Source of the DNA: Antarcticimicrobium sediminis
GTDB lineage: Bacteria; Pseudomonadota; Alphaproteobacteria; Rhodobacterales; Rhodobacteraceae
NCBI RefSeq assembly: GCF_004348975.1
Contig: NZ_SMFP01000005.1
Span: forward strand, 186,001 to 250,000
Direction of reading: 5' to 3'
DNA length: 64,000 nt
This document shows positions 26,553-35,719 of this stretch, in pieces. How positions within the stretch are numbered: position 1 is the first letter of the stretch; the number at the start of each line of letters is the position of its first letter. The translations under genes and the position numbers were made by a program. The notes under the pieces are model-generated. The model was not told the DNA's origin, searched no databases, and saw only the letters and a list, made by a program, of their open reading frames with translations.

Positions 26553-27334
26553 CCTCGCCCCTTGCCAATCTCGCCAGTGCGCTTGCCAGCGGTGAAATCG
26601 AGGTGATCGATCTCACCCATACGCTTGACCCGGATTTTCCGGTCATCGTGCTGCCGCCCGAGTTCGGCCAATGCGCCCGCTTTCGCATGGAAGAGATCAG
26701 CGCCTATGACCATCGTGGTCCGGCATGGAAATGGCACAACATTTCCATGTCCGAACATACCGGCACCCATTTCGACGCGCCCAGTCACTGGGTCTCGGGG
26801 CGCGATCTGCCGCAATCGGCGGTGGACGAGATCCCGGTCGAACGCTTTGTCGGCCCCGTCGTGGTGATCGACTGTTCCGCGCAATCCGCCGAAGATCCCG
26901 ATTTCCTGCTGCGCCCCGAGCATATCACCGCGTGGGAGGGCGAGCATGGCCCCATCCCGCCCGATGCCTGGGTGCTGATGCGCACCGACTGGTCCAAGAA
27001 ATCCGGCGCCGCCTATCTCAATATGCATGACGACGGGCCACATTCCCCTGGCCCCACGCCCGAGGCGATCCGCTTTCTGATCGAGCAGCGCGCCATTCGC
27101 GGCTTTGGCACCGAAACCGTCGGCACCGATGCTGGCCAAGGCATGCATCTCAGCCCGCCCTATCCGGCGCATTTCCTGCTGCATGGCGCGGGGAAATACG
27201 GGCTGCAATGTCTGCACGGGCTTGACCGTTTGCCACCCACCGGCGCGGTGCTGATGGCCGCCCCGCTCAAGATCCGCAACGGCACCGGCAGCCCGCTGCG
27301 GGTGCTGGCGATGATCGAAAAGGACACCGCATGA
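26549..27334 (+). CDS. Cyclase/kynurenine-formamidase-like metal hydrolase
   Basis: A 261-residue cyclase-family (PF04199-type) hydrolase with metal motif HTGTHFDAPSHW near residue 72, preceded by IDLTHTLDPDFPV. Members hydrolyse amides, cyclic diketones or lactones (KynB, isatin hydrolase). In this operon it could open a ring after dihydroxylation. It might alternatively supply the N-formylkynurenine formamidase missing from the tryptophan operon at 35-45 kb, but that operon is separately promoted. It overlaps both neighbours by four bases. Confidence 0.8.
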   Translation: MTSPLANLASALASGEIEVIDLTHTLDPDFPVIVLPPEFGQCARFRMEEISAYDHRGPAWKWHNISMSEHTGTHFDAPSHWVSGRDLPQSAVDEIPVERFVGPVVVIDCSAQSAEDPDFLLRPEHITAWEGEHGPIPPDAWVLMRTDWSKKSGAAYLNMHDDGPHSPGPTPEAIRFLIEQRAIRGFGTETVGTDAGQGMHLSPPYPAHFLLHGAGKYGLQCLHGLDRLPPTGAVLMAAPLKIRNGTGSPLRVLAMIEKDTA

Positions 27335-28056
27335 CCAAATACACTGCCGTCATCACCGGCGCCTCCAAGGGCATCGGCGCCGATCTGGCCAAACGCCTGC
27401 TGGAGCGTGGCTATCGCGTGATCTCGGTTGCGCGCCACGATCCCGATTTCAGCCATGACAACCTGACCAGTGTGCGGTGTGACCTGCTGCACGCTGACGC
27501 GGTGGCCCAGACCGCCGCCGAGATCGCCGCCGCGCATCAGGTCACCCACCTGATCCATAATGCCGGGTTGATCTGGCCCAATCTGCTGGAAGACGCGACG
27601 CCAAACGATCTCTTGGGCCTGACCCAGATCCACCTTGGCAGCGCGCTGACCTTGCTGCAGGCGTTTCTGCCAGCGATGAAGGCCGCAGGCTTTGGCCGCA
27701 TCGTCTTCAACGGCTCGCGCGCCGCGCTTGGTGTGCCGACCCGCACCGCCTATTCCGCGACCAAGGCCGGCATGATCGGCATGGCACGCACTTGGGCGCT
27801 GGAACTGGCACCGCACGGGATCACCGTCAACGTGGTGGCCCCCGGGCCGGTGCGCACCGACAATTTCTGGGGCATCATCGAAAAGGACAGCGATCAGGAG
27901 GCCGCACTGGCCGGACGCATCCCGGTGGGGCGTCTGGGCGAGGTGCGCGACATCTCCAACGCCTTCCTTTTCTTTTGTGACCCAGAAAACAGCTTTGTCA
28001 CCGGTCAAACGCTTTATGTGTGCGGTGGGGCCAGTATCGGCACCCTGCAATTGTGA
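27331..28056 (+). CDS. Short-chain dehydrogenase/reductase
   Basis: A 241-residue classical SDR with all motifs intact: TGASKGIG (near 10), HNAG, the catalytic Ser in FNGSRAALG and YSATK (near 145), with the C-terminal APGPVRTDNFW. It would oxidise a hydroxyl or cis-diol intermediate, perhaps the dioxygenase product, with NAD(P). It contrasts directly with the degenerate SDR domain two genes upstream. It is the last of the coupled enzyme genes; 88 bases separate it from the transporter genes. Confidence 0.9.
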   Translation: MTKYTAVITGASKGIGADLAKRLLERGYRVISVARHDPDFSHDNLTSVRCDLLHADAVAQTAAEIAAAHQVTHLIHNAGLIWPNLLEDATPNDLLGLTQIHLGSALTLLQAFLPAMKAAGFGRIVFNGSRAALGVPTRTAYSATKAGMIGMARTWALELAPHGITVNVVAPGPVRTDNFWGIIEKDSDQEAALAGRIPVGRLGEVRDISNAFLFFCDPENSFVTGQTLYVCGGASIGTLQL

Positions 28057-28144
28057 CAGCCGACGACAAGGCCACTTGCGTTCGTTAACTTGTACCCAAA
28101 CTAAAAATAAAAAAACCAAGACCCAACAGCAGAGGACCACTCCC

Positions 28145-29176
28145 ATGACACTGAAACGTCTGATCACCACATTTGCCGCCGGGATCACCGCGGCAGGACT
28201 CACCGCCAGCGCGGCGCTGGCCCAGACCGAGCTGACCTATTCCTCGTGGATTCCGTGGAGTCACCCGGTCAACCTCAACATTTACATCCCCTGGATCGAA
28301 GCGATCGAGAAAGAAAGCGAAGGCCGCATCACCTTCAAACGGCTGCCCAAACCTGTCTCCTCACCGCCTGCGGCGCTGGACGCGGTGCGCACCGGTCAGG
28401 CCGATGTCTCCTTTTCTGTGCATGGCTATGCCCGCAAACAGTTCACCGCCTACCTCTTTGCCGAACTGCCGCTGATGGGCGACAGCGCCGAGGCCACCTC
28501 GATCGCGCTGCAACGCACCCATGACAAGTTTCTCGCCGACAAGGACCTGTACAAGGGCGTCCATCTGGTCGGCATGATGATGCACGGCCCCGGTCAGGTG
28601 CATCACACCAAGAAGCTGATCGAAAGCCCGGCCGACATGGAAGGCCAGAAGATGCGCACCGGCGGCCCGATCCCGATGGCCATCACCGAGGCCTGGGGCG
28701 GCGTGTCAATCCGCCAGCCATCATCGAAATCCTATGAGATCCTGTCCTCGGGCATCGCTGACGGCATCATGTTCCCCTATGAGAGCGTGACCAGCTTCAA
28801 CCTGACCAACGTCACCAAATACTCGACCAACGTGCCGGGCGGCTGGTATTCCTCCAGCCACTTCCTGTTCATCAACCAGCGCGCCTATGACAAGCTGCCG
28901 GACGAGGACAAGGCCATCATCGACAAATACTCTGGCGAAGCTTTCGCCAAACTGGCGGGTCATGGCTGGGACGTGATCAACACCAAGGGGCTTGAGGATC
29001 TCAAGGCCAATGGCAACACCATCGTCGATGCCTCCCCCGCACTGATGAGCGCCATCACCGAGTTGCGCGACGGCTTCCTCGCCGATTACTACGTCGCGGC
29101 CGAAGCCGAAGGTGTCGATGGCAAGGCCATGTACGCATACTTCAAGGCCCAGATGGCCGAACTGACGGCCGAATAA
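28145..29176 (+). CDS. dctP: TRAP transporter solute-binding protein
   Basis: A 343-residue periplasmic DctP-type binding protein with a signal peptide (MTLKRLITTFAAG...ASAALAQ). The body has TELTYSSWIPWSHPVN, the conserved carboxylate-binding region around KMRTGGPIPMAITEAWGGV, and WYSSSHFLFINQ. It captures an organic acid for the permease encoded next. An AGAGGA site precedes the ATG at 28145. The AT-rich 88-base spacer before it may hold a secondary promoter or processing site, giving the binding protein its usual excess. Confidence 0.93.
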   Translation: MTLKRLITTFAAGITAAGLTASAALAQTELTYSSWIPWSHPVNLNIYIPWIEAIEKESEGRITFKRLPKPVSSPPAALDAVRTGQADVSFSVHGYARKQFTAYLFAELPLMGDSAEATSIALQRTHDKFLADKDLYKGVHLVGMMMHGPGQVHHTKKLIESPADMEGQKMRTGGPIPMAITEAWGGVSIRQPSSKSYEILSSGIADGIMFPYESVTSFNLTNVTKYSTNVPGGWYSSSHFLFINQRAYDKLPDEDKAIIDKYSGEAFAKLAGHGWDVINTKGLEDLKANGNTIVDASPALMSAITELRDGFLADYYVAAEAEGVDGKAMYAYFKAQMAELTAE

Positions 29177-29195
29177 GGCCCGGGGAGCATCCGAC

Positions 29196-29711
29196 GTGGA
29201 CATTCAAAGCACTTATGGGACCGCGGATCATATCCGCGGTTTCACCCCGCTGGCGCGTCTTCTGTCGCGCATCGCCTGCCTGCTGCTGTTCTCGATGATG
29301 ATCATGACCTTTGTCGATGTGGCTGGCCGATACCTGTTTTCCGCGCCCTTACCCGCGGCCTATGAAATGGTGTCGCTGATGATGCCGGCGATCATCTTCT
29401 GTGCGCTGCCACTGACCGTCCTGCGCGAGGGTCACGTCACCGTTGATCTGCTCGACCATCTCATCCCGGCGCCGCTGGCCCGGCTGCAGTCGGTGGCGGT
29501 GCATCTGTTCAGCGCCACGGCGCTGGGGCTGATCACCTGGCGGCTGGCGGTCAAGTCGATGGACCAACGCTATTACGAAGAGGTGACGGATGAACTCTAT
29601 CTCAACCTTTGGCCGTTCAGCGCCCTGATGGCCGTCCTGTGCGCCGTGGCCACGCTGTCCGCACTTGCCAATATCATGCTGGTGATATCCGGCAGAAAGA
29701 TCCGGGGATAA
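29196..29711 (+). CDS. dctQ: TRAP transporter small permease subunit
   Basis: A 171-residue DctQ-type protein with four hydrophobic segments. It starts with GTG at 29196 behind a GGGGAG site. The fold motif FVDVAGRYLFSAPLPAAYEMV is typical. It pairs with the large permease to import the solute using a sodium or proton gradient. Confidence 0.9.
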   Translation: MDIQSTYGTADHIRGFTPLARLLSRIACLLLFSMMIMTFVDVAGRYLFSAPLPAAYEMVSLMMPAIIFCALPLTVLREGHVTVDLLDHLIPAPLARLQSVAVHLFSATALGLITWRLAVKSMDQRYYEEVTDELYLNLWPFSALMAVLCAVATLSALANIMLVISGRKIRG

Positions 29712-29717
29712 ACCGAC

Positions 29718-31010
29718 ATGACCGAAGCCCTCGTCGGCCTTGCCGTCCTGCTGATCCTTGCCTTCCTGCGCATTCCCATCGCCTTTGTGATGGCATTGGT
29801 GGGCTTTGCCGGCATGGCCTGGGTCAACAGCCCGATGGCCGCGCTTTACAACGTCGGCCAGACCGCGTTTGACGCCGCCATAAATTATGAACTCTCGGTC
29901 GTGCCGCTATTCGTGCTGATGGGCAATTTCGTCGCCCGCGCCCGGCTCGCGGCCGAGCTTTACAATGCCTCCAACGCCTTTCTCGGCCACCGCAAGGGCG
30001 GGCTTGCCATGGCCACGGTCGTGGCCTGCGGCGGGTTCTCGGCGATCTGCGGATCGTCGCTGGCCACGGCGGCGACCATGTCCAAGGTCGCGATGCCCTC
30101 GATGCGGCGGTTCGGCTATTCGGATTCGCTGGCCACCGGCTCAATCGCGGCGGGCGGTACGCTGGGCATCCTGATCCCACCCTCGGTCATGCTGGTGATG
30201 TACGGCATTCTGACCCAGCAAAGCATCGGCAAACTGTTTGCCGCCGGTATCCTGCCCGGCGCGATCGGCATGCTGTTTTACCTGCTGGCGGTGCGCTGGG
30301 TGACATGGCGTCGCCCGCAAGAGGGCCCTGCCGCCCCTCGCCAGACCTGGCCGGAACGGCTGCGCGCGCTGCGCTCGGTCTGGGGCGTTCTGATCCTGTT
30401 CATCGTGGTGATGGGCGGCATCTATGGCGGTATCTTCTCTCCCACCGAAGCGGCGGGTATCGGCGCGCTCGGCTCGTTCCTTTTCGCGCTCTTTCGTGGT
30501 GCGCTGAACTGGAACGTGTTCATGGAAATCCTCGAGGAAAGCGTCGCCACCACGGCGATGCTGTTTGCCGTGCTGATCGGGGCGCTGTTGTTCGCGAACT
30601 TCATCAACCTGACGGACTTTCCGCAGGCGCTGGTGCGGATCGCGATGCAGTTTCAGGAAACCCCGTGGCTGGTGATCACCGCCATTCTGGTGATCTACCT
30701 GCTGTTGGGCTGCGTGTTCGAGAGCATGTCGATGATCCTGCTCACGGTGCCGATCTTCTATCCGCTGGTGATGCAGCTGGGCTATGACCCGATCTGGTTC
30801 GGGATCGTGGTGGTGGTGGTGACCGAGATCAGCCTGATCACCCCGCCGGTCGGTCTCAACGTCTTTGTGCTGCGCGGCGTGCTGCCTGACGTGAGCACCG
30901 GCACCATCTTCAAAGGGGTCACGCCGTTTTGGGTGGCCGATATCTTCCGGCTGTCGCTGATCGTGCTGGTGCCTTGGATATCGACCTGGTTGGCCACCTA
31001 TGTGGTCTGA
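29718..31010 (+). CDS. dctM: TRAP transporter large permease subunit
   Basis: A 430-residue DctM-type permease with about 12 hydrophobic segments, AAGGTLGILIPPSVMLVMYGILT and ITPPVGLNVFVL being the family signatures. With DctP and DctQ it forms the importer for the island's presumed aromatic or organic-acid substrate. It ends the first plus-strand operon; the next gene is convergent. Confidence 0.94.
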   Translation: MTEALVGLAVLLILAFLRIPIAFVMALVGFAGMAWVNSPMAALYNVGQTAFDAAINYELSVVPLFVLMGNFVARARLAAELYNASNAFLGHRKGGLAMATVVACGGFSAICGSSLATAATMSKVAMPSMRRFGYSDSLATGSIAAGGTLGILIPPSVMLVMYGILTQQSIGKLFAAGILPGAIGMLFYLLAVRWVTWRRPQEGPAAPRQTWPERLRALRSVWGVLILFIVVMGGIYGGIFSPTEAAGIGALGSFLFALFRGALNWNVFMEILEESVATTAMLFAVLIGALLFANFINLTDFPQALVRIAMQFQETPWLVITAILVIYLLLGCVFESMSMILLTVPIFYPLVMQLGYDPIWFGIVVVVVTEISLITPPVGLNVFVLRGVLPDVSTGTIFKGVTPFWVADIFRLSLIVLVPWISTWLATYVV

Positions 31011-31017
31011 GCGATGT

Positions 31018-31809
31018 CTAGGCCGCGACGGTAAAGCCGACGCGGCCCAGCCCCCCCATCGTGACCTCCACCTGCCGCGCTTCCGGGTCCAGGACCCGCA
31101 GCGGCAGGTGGGTGCCGCACATCACCACCATGCCGGGGTCCAGCCGCTGCCCGCGCCGGGCCAGATGCCCGATCAGCCAGGCCACCGCATCGCAGGGGTG
31201 CTGCGGTGCCGCGCCGGTGGCCGTGCCCACCCGCGCGCCGTCCAGATCAAGCGTCACCTCCAGCGCGTCAAGATCAAGCGCATCGGGCGCGATGCTGCCA
31301 CGGCCCAGCACGATCCCGGCGTTGAACACATTGACCGCGATCGCCTGCGCCAGTTCGACCTTTGGCATCGGAACGCCACGCTGGTCGATCAACTCGATCG
31401 CCGGGCGAAAACACACGATCGCGGCCATCGCGGTGGCCCGGTCCACCGGCCCGTCCAGATCCGCCACCCCCGGCCCCATCACCGCGGCAAGCTCGGGCTC
31501 GATCCCGATTTCCTGAAACCGGGAGCTGTGCAAAACGGCATCGCTTTCGTACATTTCATCGGCAAGGATGCGCCCCGCCGCCGGGTCCGACACCCCGAAA
31601 TGCGCCATCTGCGGCGCCCCGTTCACCGCCAGTTTGTGCCCGCCCACGCGCGCATTGGTGGCGGCGACAAGTGCCTCCTGAAACGCATAGGCGGTCTCAA
31701 ACGGCGCGCCCTCCAGCCCCTCGGGCATCTCATAGGCGCGCACCTCGGCCCGTGCCGTTGCGGCGGCGGCGGCCAAGCCCTGCAATTCCACGCTCAATTC
31801 TCTGCTCAT
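31018..31809 (-). CDS. Fumarylacetoacetate-hydrolase-family 2-keto-4-pentenoate hydratase-like protein
   Basis: A 263-residue member of the MhpD-like hydratase/decarboxylase group ([15 protein letters not shown] supplies metal-binding acidic residues; [19 protein letters not shown] at the end). Family members hydrate 2-hydroxypenta-2,4-dienoates or decarboxylate oxalocrotonate after meta-cleavage. The ATG at 31809 has a GGGAG site; the frame is open 18 codons further. It is inverted within the island, facing the DctM end and divergent from the dehydratase gene, and may therefore be under separate control. Confidence 0.75.
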   Translation of the reverse strand: MSRELSVELQGLAAAAATARAEVRAYEMPEGLEGAPFETAYAFQEALVAATNARVGGHKLAVNGAPQMAHFGVSDPAAGRILADEMYESDAVLHSSRFQEIGIEPELAAVMGPGVADLDGPVDRATAMAAIVCFRPAIELIDQRGVPMPKVELAQAIAVNVFNAGIVLGRGSIAPDALDLDALEVTLDLDGARVGTATGAAPQHPCDAVAWLIGHLARRGQRLDPGMVVMCGTHLPLRVLDPEARQVEVTMGGLGRVGFTVAA

Positions 31810-31904
31810 CGCGGCAAACTCCCTGCCAATTTTTTCTTTTGTCCCGCCCATGTTGCCGCCCACAAGCGGCGAAATCCAGACCGAACCGCTTCCTCGGAGG
31901 ACTT

Positions 31905-33635
31905 ATGACCGACCCTGCTTCCAAACCCCGCAAACTGCGCTCCCGCGTGACCACAGACGGGCTTGACCGGGTGCCGCACCGGGCCTTTTATCGTGGCATG
32001 GGCCTTGATGACGATGCCATCTCGCGCCCGATGATCGGCGTGGTCAGCACCGCCGGAGAGACCTCGCCCTGCAACGCAAATCTGGGCGATCAGGCGGCGC
32101 ATGCCTATCGCGGCGTGCAAGAGGCCGGCGGAACCCCGCGGGAATTCACCACCATTTCGGTCTCGGACGGGTTCTCGATGAACCATCAGGGCATGAAAAA
32201 CTCGCTGATGTCGCGCGAGGTGATCGCGGATTCCGTCGAACTGGTGATGCGCGGGCACGCCTATGACGGGCTGGTGGCCTATGGCGGCTGCGACAAGAAC
32301 CTGCCTGCGATGATCATGGCGATGGTGCGGCTGAACACGCCGTCGGTTTTTGTCTATGGCGGCTCGACCCTGCCGGGGGAGTACAAGGGCAAGACGATCA
32401 GCATCCTCGACACTTATGAGGGCGCTGGCGCGGTGATGACCGGCGAGTTGGATCAGGCCGAGTTGGACGCGATGGAGCGCGCGGCAATGCCCACCGTCGG
32501 CGCCTGCCCCGGCCAGTTCACCGCCAATACCATGGGCATGGTCGCCGAGGTTCTGGGCGTCTCGCCGCTGGGCTCGGCGCTGATCCCGGCGGTGTTTGCC
32601 GAACGTGCCGCGCTGGGCCGCAAGGCGGGCAAGATGGTAATGCAGATCCTTGAGAAGAATGGCCCGCTGCCGCGCGATCTGATCACACGTAAAAGTCTGG
32701 AGAACGCCTGCGCCATCGTCGCCGCTACCGGAGGCTCGACCAATGCCGGGATGCACCTTTGCGCCATCGCGCATGAGGCGGGCATCCCGTTCACCATGGA
32801 TGATGTCGGCGCGGTTTTTGAGCGCACACCGCTGATCGGCAACCTGCGTCCGGGGGGGCAGTATTACGCGCTCGACGTGCACCGGTTGGGCGGTGTGCCG
32901 GTGATCGTCAAGGAATTGATCGCCAACGGCCATATGCACGGGGACACCCTGACCCTGACGGGCCAGACGCTGGCCGAGGCGGTGGCCGATGCCCCTGCCC
33001 CGGATGGCGACGTGATCCATCCGGTATCCAACGCGCGCGACAGCTCTGGCGGGGTTATCGTGCTGAAAGGCAATCTTGCGCCGCTGGGTGCCTTCATCAA
33101 GGTGGCCGGGTTGAAGACCCGTGTGCATGAAGGGCCAGCCCGCGTGTTTGAAAGCGAAGAGGAGTGCATGGCCGCCGTGCGCAAACGCGATTACGCCGAG
33201 GGCGAGGTCATCATCATCCGCAACGAGGGGCCAAAAGGCGGCCCGGGCATGCGCGAGATGCTGGGGCCGACGGCGGTGATCTATGGTCAGGGCATGGGCG
33301 AAAAGGTGGCCTTGGTCACCGATGGCCGCTTTTCCGGCGCGACGCGGGGCATGTGCATCGGCTATCTCTCGCCCGAGGCGGGCGATGGTGGGCCGCTGGC
33401 GCTGGTTGAAAACGGTGATTTGATCCGTATCGACACCCGCGAGGCCCGCGCAATCGACCTGCTGGTGGATGCGGCGACGTTGGAGCAACGCCGCACCGCG
33501 CTGGCGGCCCGCCCGCCGCGCCGCCTTGCCGGGGTGCATGAGAAATACGCCGCCCAAGTTCAAAGCGCCTATTACGGTGCGGTGACCCATTCTGGCGCGG
33601 CCGAGTGGCCGATGGATGGGCTTGACGATGAATAA
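31905..33635 (+). CDS. IlvD/Edd family dehydratase
   Basis: A 576-residue iron-sulphur dehydratase (dihydroxy-acid dehydratase or sugar-acid dehydratase). Cluster ligands are likely the Cys in [21 protein letters not shown] and [28 protein letters not shown] and [15 protein letters not shown] are also typical. The context (hydroxyisobutyrate-type dehydrogenase, decarboxylase) suggests a catabolic rather than branched-chain biosynthetic role, but ilvD itself cannot be excluded. The ATG at 31905 follows TCGGAGGA. The longer open frame to 31362 is shadow coding opposite the FAH gene. Confidence 0.88.
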   Translation: MTDPASKPRKLRSRVTTDGLDRVPHRAFYRGMGLDDDAISRPMIGVVSTAGETSPCNANLGDQAAHAYRGVQEAGGTPREFTTISVSDGFSMNHQGMKNSLMSREVIADSVELVMRGHAYDGLVAYGGCDKNLPAMIMAMVRLNTPSVFVYGGSTLPGEYKGKTISILDTYEGAGAVMTGELDQAELDAMERAAMPTVGACPGQFTANTMGMVAEVLGVSPLGSALIPAVFAERAALGRKAGKMVMQILEKNGPLPRDLITRKSLENACAIVAATGGSTNAGMHLCAIAHEAGIPFTMDDVGAVFERTPLIGNLRPGGQYYALDVHRLGGVPVIVKELIANGHMHGDTLTLTGQTLAEAVADAPAPDGDVIHPVSNARDSSGGVIVLKGNLAPLGAFIKVAGLKTRVHEGPARVFESEEECMAAVRKRDYAEGEVIIIRNEGPKGGPGMREMLGPTAVIYGQGMGEKVALVTDGRFSGATRGMCIGYLSPEAGDGGPLALVENGDLIRIDTREARAIDLLVDAATLEQRRTALAARPPRRLAGVHEKYAAQVQSAYYGAVTHSGAAEWPMDGLDDE

Positions 33636-34515
33636 GCCGCGACTGGGATATCGACTGGGGTATCTGGGCACCGGGCTGATGGGCGGGCCGATGGTGTTGA
33701 ACCTGCTCAAGGCGGGCTATGAGGTAACGGTCTGGAACCGCACCGCGTCGAAATGCGACGCGGCGGTCGCCGCCGGGGCGCGCCGTGCCGACAGCCCGGC
33801 GGATCTGGCCCGGCAAAGCGATGTGGTCATGGCCTGCCTGACCAATGCCGCCGCGGTCGAGGCGGTGCTGTTCGGCGCGAATGGCATCGCCGAGGTAGCG
33901 GGGCCGCAGCTTTTCGTCGACTTTTCCTCGATGGACCCTGAGCAGACCAAAGGTTTTGCGGATCGGTTGCGCGCGGCGAATGGCATGGGCTGGGTGGATG
34001 CCCCGGTCTCGGGCGGCACACCGGCGGCAACCGCTGGCGCGCTGACCATCATGGCGGGCGGCGCGAAGGCGGATTTCGCGCTGGCCGAACCGGTGATGGC
34101 CCCGCTGGCACAGCGGGTCACCCATATGGGCCCGGTCGGCAGCGGCCAGATGACCAAGTTGGTCAATCAGATTATCTCGGGCTGCACCATGGCGGTGGTG
34201 GCCGAGGCGGTGCAGTTCGCCAAGACCAAGGGCGTCGATGCCACCCGCCTGACCGAGGCACTCGCCGGCGGGTTTGCCGATTCAAAGCCGTTTCAACTGC
34301 TGGCCCCGCGCATGGCGGCGAAGACGTTCGAGAATCCGCTGGGCACGGTGGCGATGATGCTGAAGGATCTCGACACCGTGGCACAGGTCGGCGACGACAA
34401 CTCAGCGCTGCCGATGACCGAAACCGCCCGCGCCCTGATGCGTGCGGCCTGCGATCAGGGCCACGCGCAGGACGATATCTCGACCATTATTCTTGCCTTG
34501 AAAGGACGGACATGA
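33628..34515 (+). CDS. 3-hydroxyisobutyrate/tartronate-semialdehyde-type dehydrogenase
   Basis: A 295-residue beta-hydroxyacid dehydrogenase. The NAD-binding motif [11 protein letters not shown] is at the N-terminus, the substrate motif [11 protein letters not shown] near 120 and the catalytic Lys in [12 protein letters not shown] near 170. It would oxidise a 3-hydroxy acid to a semialdehyde or the reverse. The start at 33628 lies eight bases before the end of the dehydratase gene; an upstream in-frame ATG at 33616 is possible. It is coupled to the decarboxylase gene after it (ATGA overlap). Confidence 0.88.
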   Translation: MNKPRLGYRLGYLGTGLMGGPMVLNLLKAGYEVTVWNRTASKCDAAVAAGARRADSPADLARQSDVVMACLTNAAAVEAVLFGANGIAEVAGPQLFVDFSSMDPEQTKGFADRLRAANGMGWVDAPVSGGTPAATAGALTIMAGGAKADFALAEPVMAPLAQRVTHMGPVGSGQMTKLVNQIISGCTMAVVAEAVQFAKTKGVDATRLTEALAGGFADSKPFQLLAPRMAAKTFENPLGTVAMMLKDLDTVAQVGDDNSALPMTETARALMRAACDQGHAQDDISTIILALKGRT

Positions 34516-35213
34516 CCACCATCGGCATGATCGTGCCCCCCGCCGCCGGGGCTGTGCCACCAGAGCCGCCGCAGCTTTATCCCGATCTGGAGTTTATCGC
34601 GACCGGGCTCGCCATCCCAGAGGTGACGCCAGAGGGCTTCAATCAGGTGATCGACCGGCTGTCCGATCTGGCCGCTGACCTCAAGGCGCGCGGGGCGCAA
34701 GCGATCTCCTTGATGGGCACCTCGCTCAGCTTCTATCGCGGGCCGGAGGGCAACGCCGAGGTGTTGCGAGCCTTGCGCACGGGCAGCGGGGTACCGGTGA
34801 CGACAATGACCGACTCGGTGCTGGCCGCGCTGACTGCGGTCGGGGCGAAACGGGTTGCCGTCGCCACCGCCTATACCGATCCGGTCAATCAGGCGCTGAC
34901 CCGCTATCTCACCGCTTTCGGCTATGAGGTGGTGGCGCTGGAGGCGATGCATCTGAAAACCGTGGACGAGGTTTTTGCCACCACCGATGACGACCTGATC
35001 GCGCTGGGGAACCGGGCGATCAAGGCGGCGCCGGGGGCCGATTGCCTGTTCATCTCCTGCGGTGGTTTGCACACATTGCCGGTGATCCCGGTGCTGGAAA
35101 CGGCCCATGATCTGCCGGTGATTTCCAGCGCCACCGCCGGGGCCTGGGGGGCGGCGCGACTGGCGGGGCATTCTGGCCGCACGCCGGGGTATGGGCGGCT
35201 GTTCGAGGTCTGA
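34512..35213 (+). CDS. Arylmalonate decarboxylase-like protein (Asp/Glu racemase superfamily)
   Basis: A 233-residue protein. MGTSLSFYRG (68-77) and ISCGGLHTLP (181-190) match arylmalonate decarboxylase (AMDase) of Bordetella. Gly69, Thr70, Ser71, Tyr121 and Cys183 fall at a constant offset of five from Gly74, Thr75, Ser76, Tyr126 and Cys188 of that enzyme, so the dioxyanion hole and catalytic Cys are kept. Like AMDase it has Gly where racemases have the first Cys. It would decarboxylate a disubstituted malonate without a cofactor. The physiological substrates of AMDases are unknown, which makes its place at the end of a catabolic operon informative. Confidence 0.85.
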   Translation: MTTIGMIVPPAAGAVPPEPPQLYPDLEFIATGLAIPEVTPEGFNQVIDRLSDLAADLKARGAQAISLMGTSLSFYRGPEGNAEVLRALRTGSGVPVTTMTDSVLAALTAVGAKRVAVATAYTDPVNQALTRYLTAFGYEVVALEAMHLKTVDEVFATTDDDLIALGNRAIKAAPGADCLFISCGGLHTLPVIPVLETAHDLPVISSATAGAWGAARLAGHSGRTPGYGRLFEV

Positions 35214-35241
35214 GCCCCGACGCCCGACCAAGGCAAAAACC

Positions 35242-35275
35242 AAAGGGCCGCCCCGCTGCCGGGACGGCCCTTTCT
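35242..35275. terminator. Bidirectional terminator between convergent operons
   Basis: Nine-base arms AAAGGGCCG (35242-35250) and CGGCCCTTT (35265-35273) enclose a further CCC/GGG pairing. T-rich ends occur in both directions (CCCTTTCTTC on the plus strand). It lies between the decarboxylase stop and the RidA stop. Confidence 0.75.
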
Positions 35276-35294
35276 TCATAGGACTGTGGCCCGC

Positions 35295-35693
35295 CTATTG
35301 CGGAATATAGGCCGTGGCCTCGATCTCCAACAGCGCCTCGTCTTCCAGCAGATCCGCCACCACCAACAGCGACATGGCTGGAAAATTGCGCCCCAGAACC
35401 GCGCGATAGGTTTTGCCGATCTCGCCCTGATGCGCCATGTATTCCGCCTTGTCCTTGACGAACCATGTCAACCGCGTGACGTGCTCGGCCCCGCCACCTG
35501 CGGCCTTAACCACATCAAGGATATTCTTCAGCGCCTGCTCCATCTGACCGATGAAATCATGGCGTTCGAACTTCTGCTCGGCGGTCCAGCCGATCTGGCC
35601 GCCCACATAAAGCGTCCCGTCCTGTGCCAGAATACCGTTGGCATAGCCTTTGGCCGGGGCCCATCCTTCGGGTTGGATAACCGTGTTCGTCAT
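35295..35693 (-). CDS. RidA/YjgF family deaminase
   Basis: A 132-residue RidA-superfamily protein (YANGILAQDGTLYVGGQIGWTAEQ, LKNILDVVKAAGGGAEHVTRLTWFV). RidA enzymes hydrolyse reactive enamines/imines, and relatives act as dedicated deaminases in aromatic-amine pathways. Here it is the last gene of the kynurenine/2-aminobenzoyl-CoA operon. After dearomatisation the 2-amino group becomes an enamine, so hydrolysis of that intermediate is a sensible job (inference). The usual Arg near residue 105 is not obvious, so it may belong to a divergent Rid subfamily. Confidence 0.82.
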   Translation of the reverse strand: MTNTVIQPEGWAPAKGYANGILAQDGTLYVGGQIGWTAEQKFERHDFIGQMEQALKNILDVVKAAGGGAEHVTRLTWFVKDKAEYMAHQGEIGKTYRAVLGRNFPAMSLLVVADLLEDEALLEIEATAYIPQ

Positions 35694-35719
35694 GTCGTGC
35701 CTTTCTGTTCGCTATTGTC

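Noticed and set aside
31362-31904. N-terminal extension of the dehydratase reading frame
   Set aside because: The first 180 codons are Arg/Pro-rich and lie antisense to the FAH-family gene; the family start with a GGAGGA site is at 31905.
31806-33710. 634-codon minus-strand open frame
   Set aside because: Shadow of the IlvD-family gene on the plus strand; no similarity and typical high His/Arg/Gln composition of antisense frames in GC-rich DNA.
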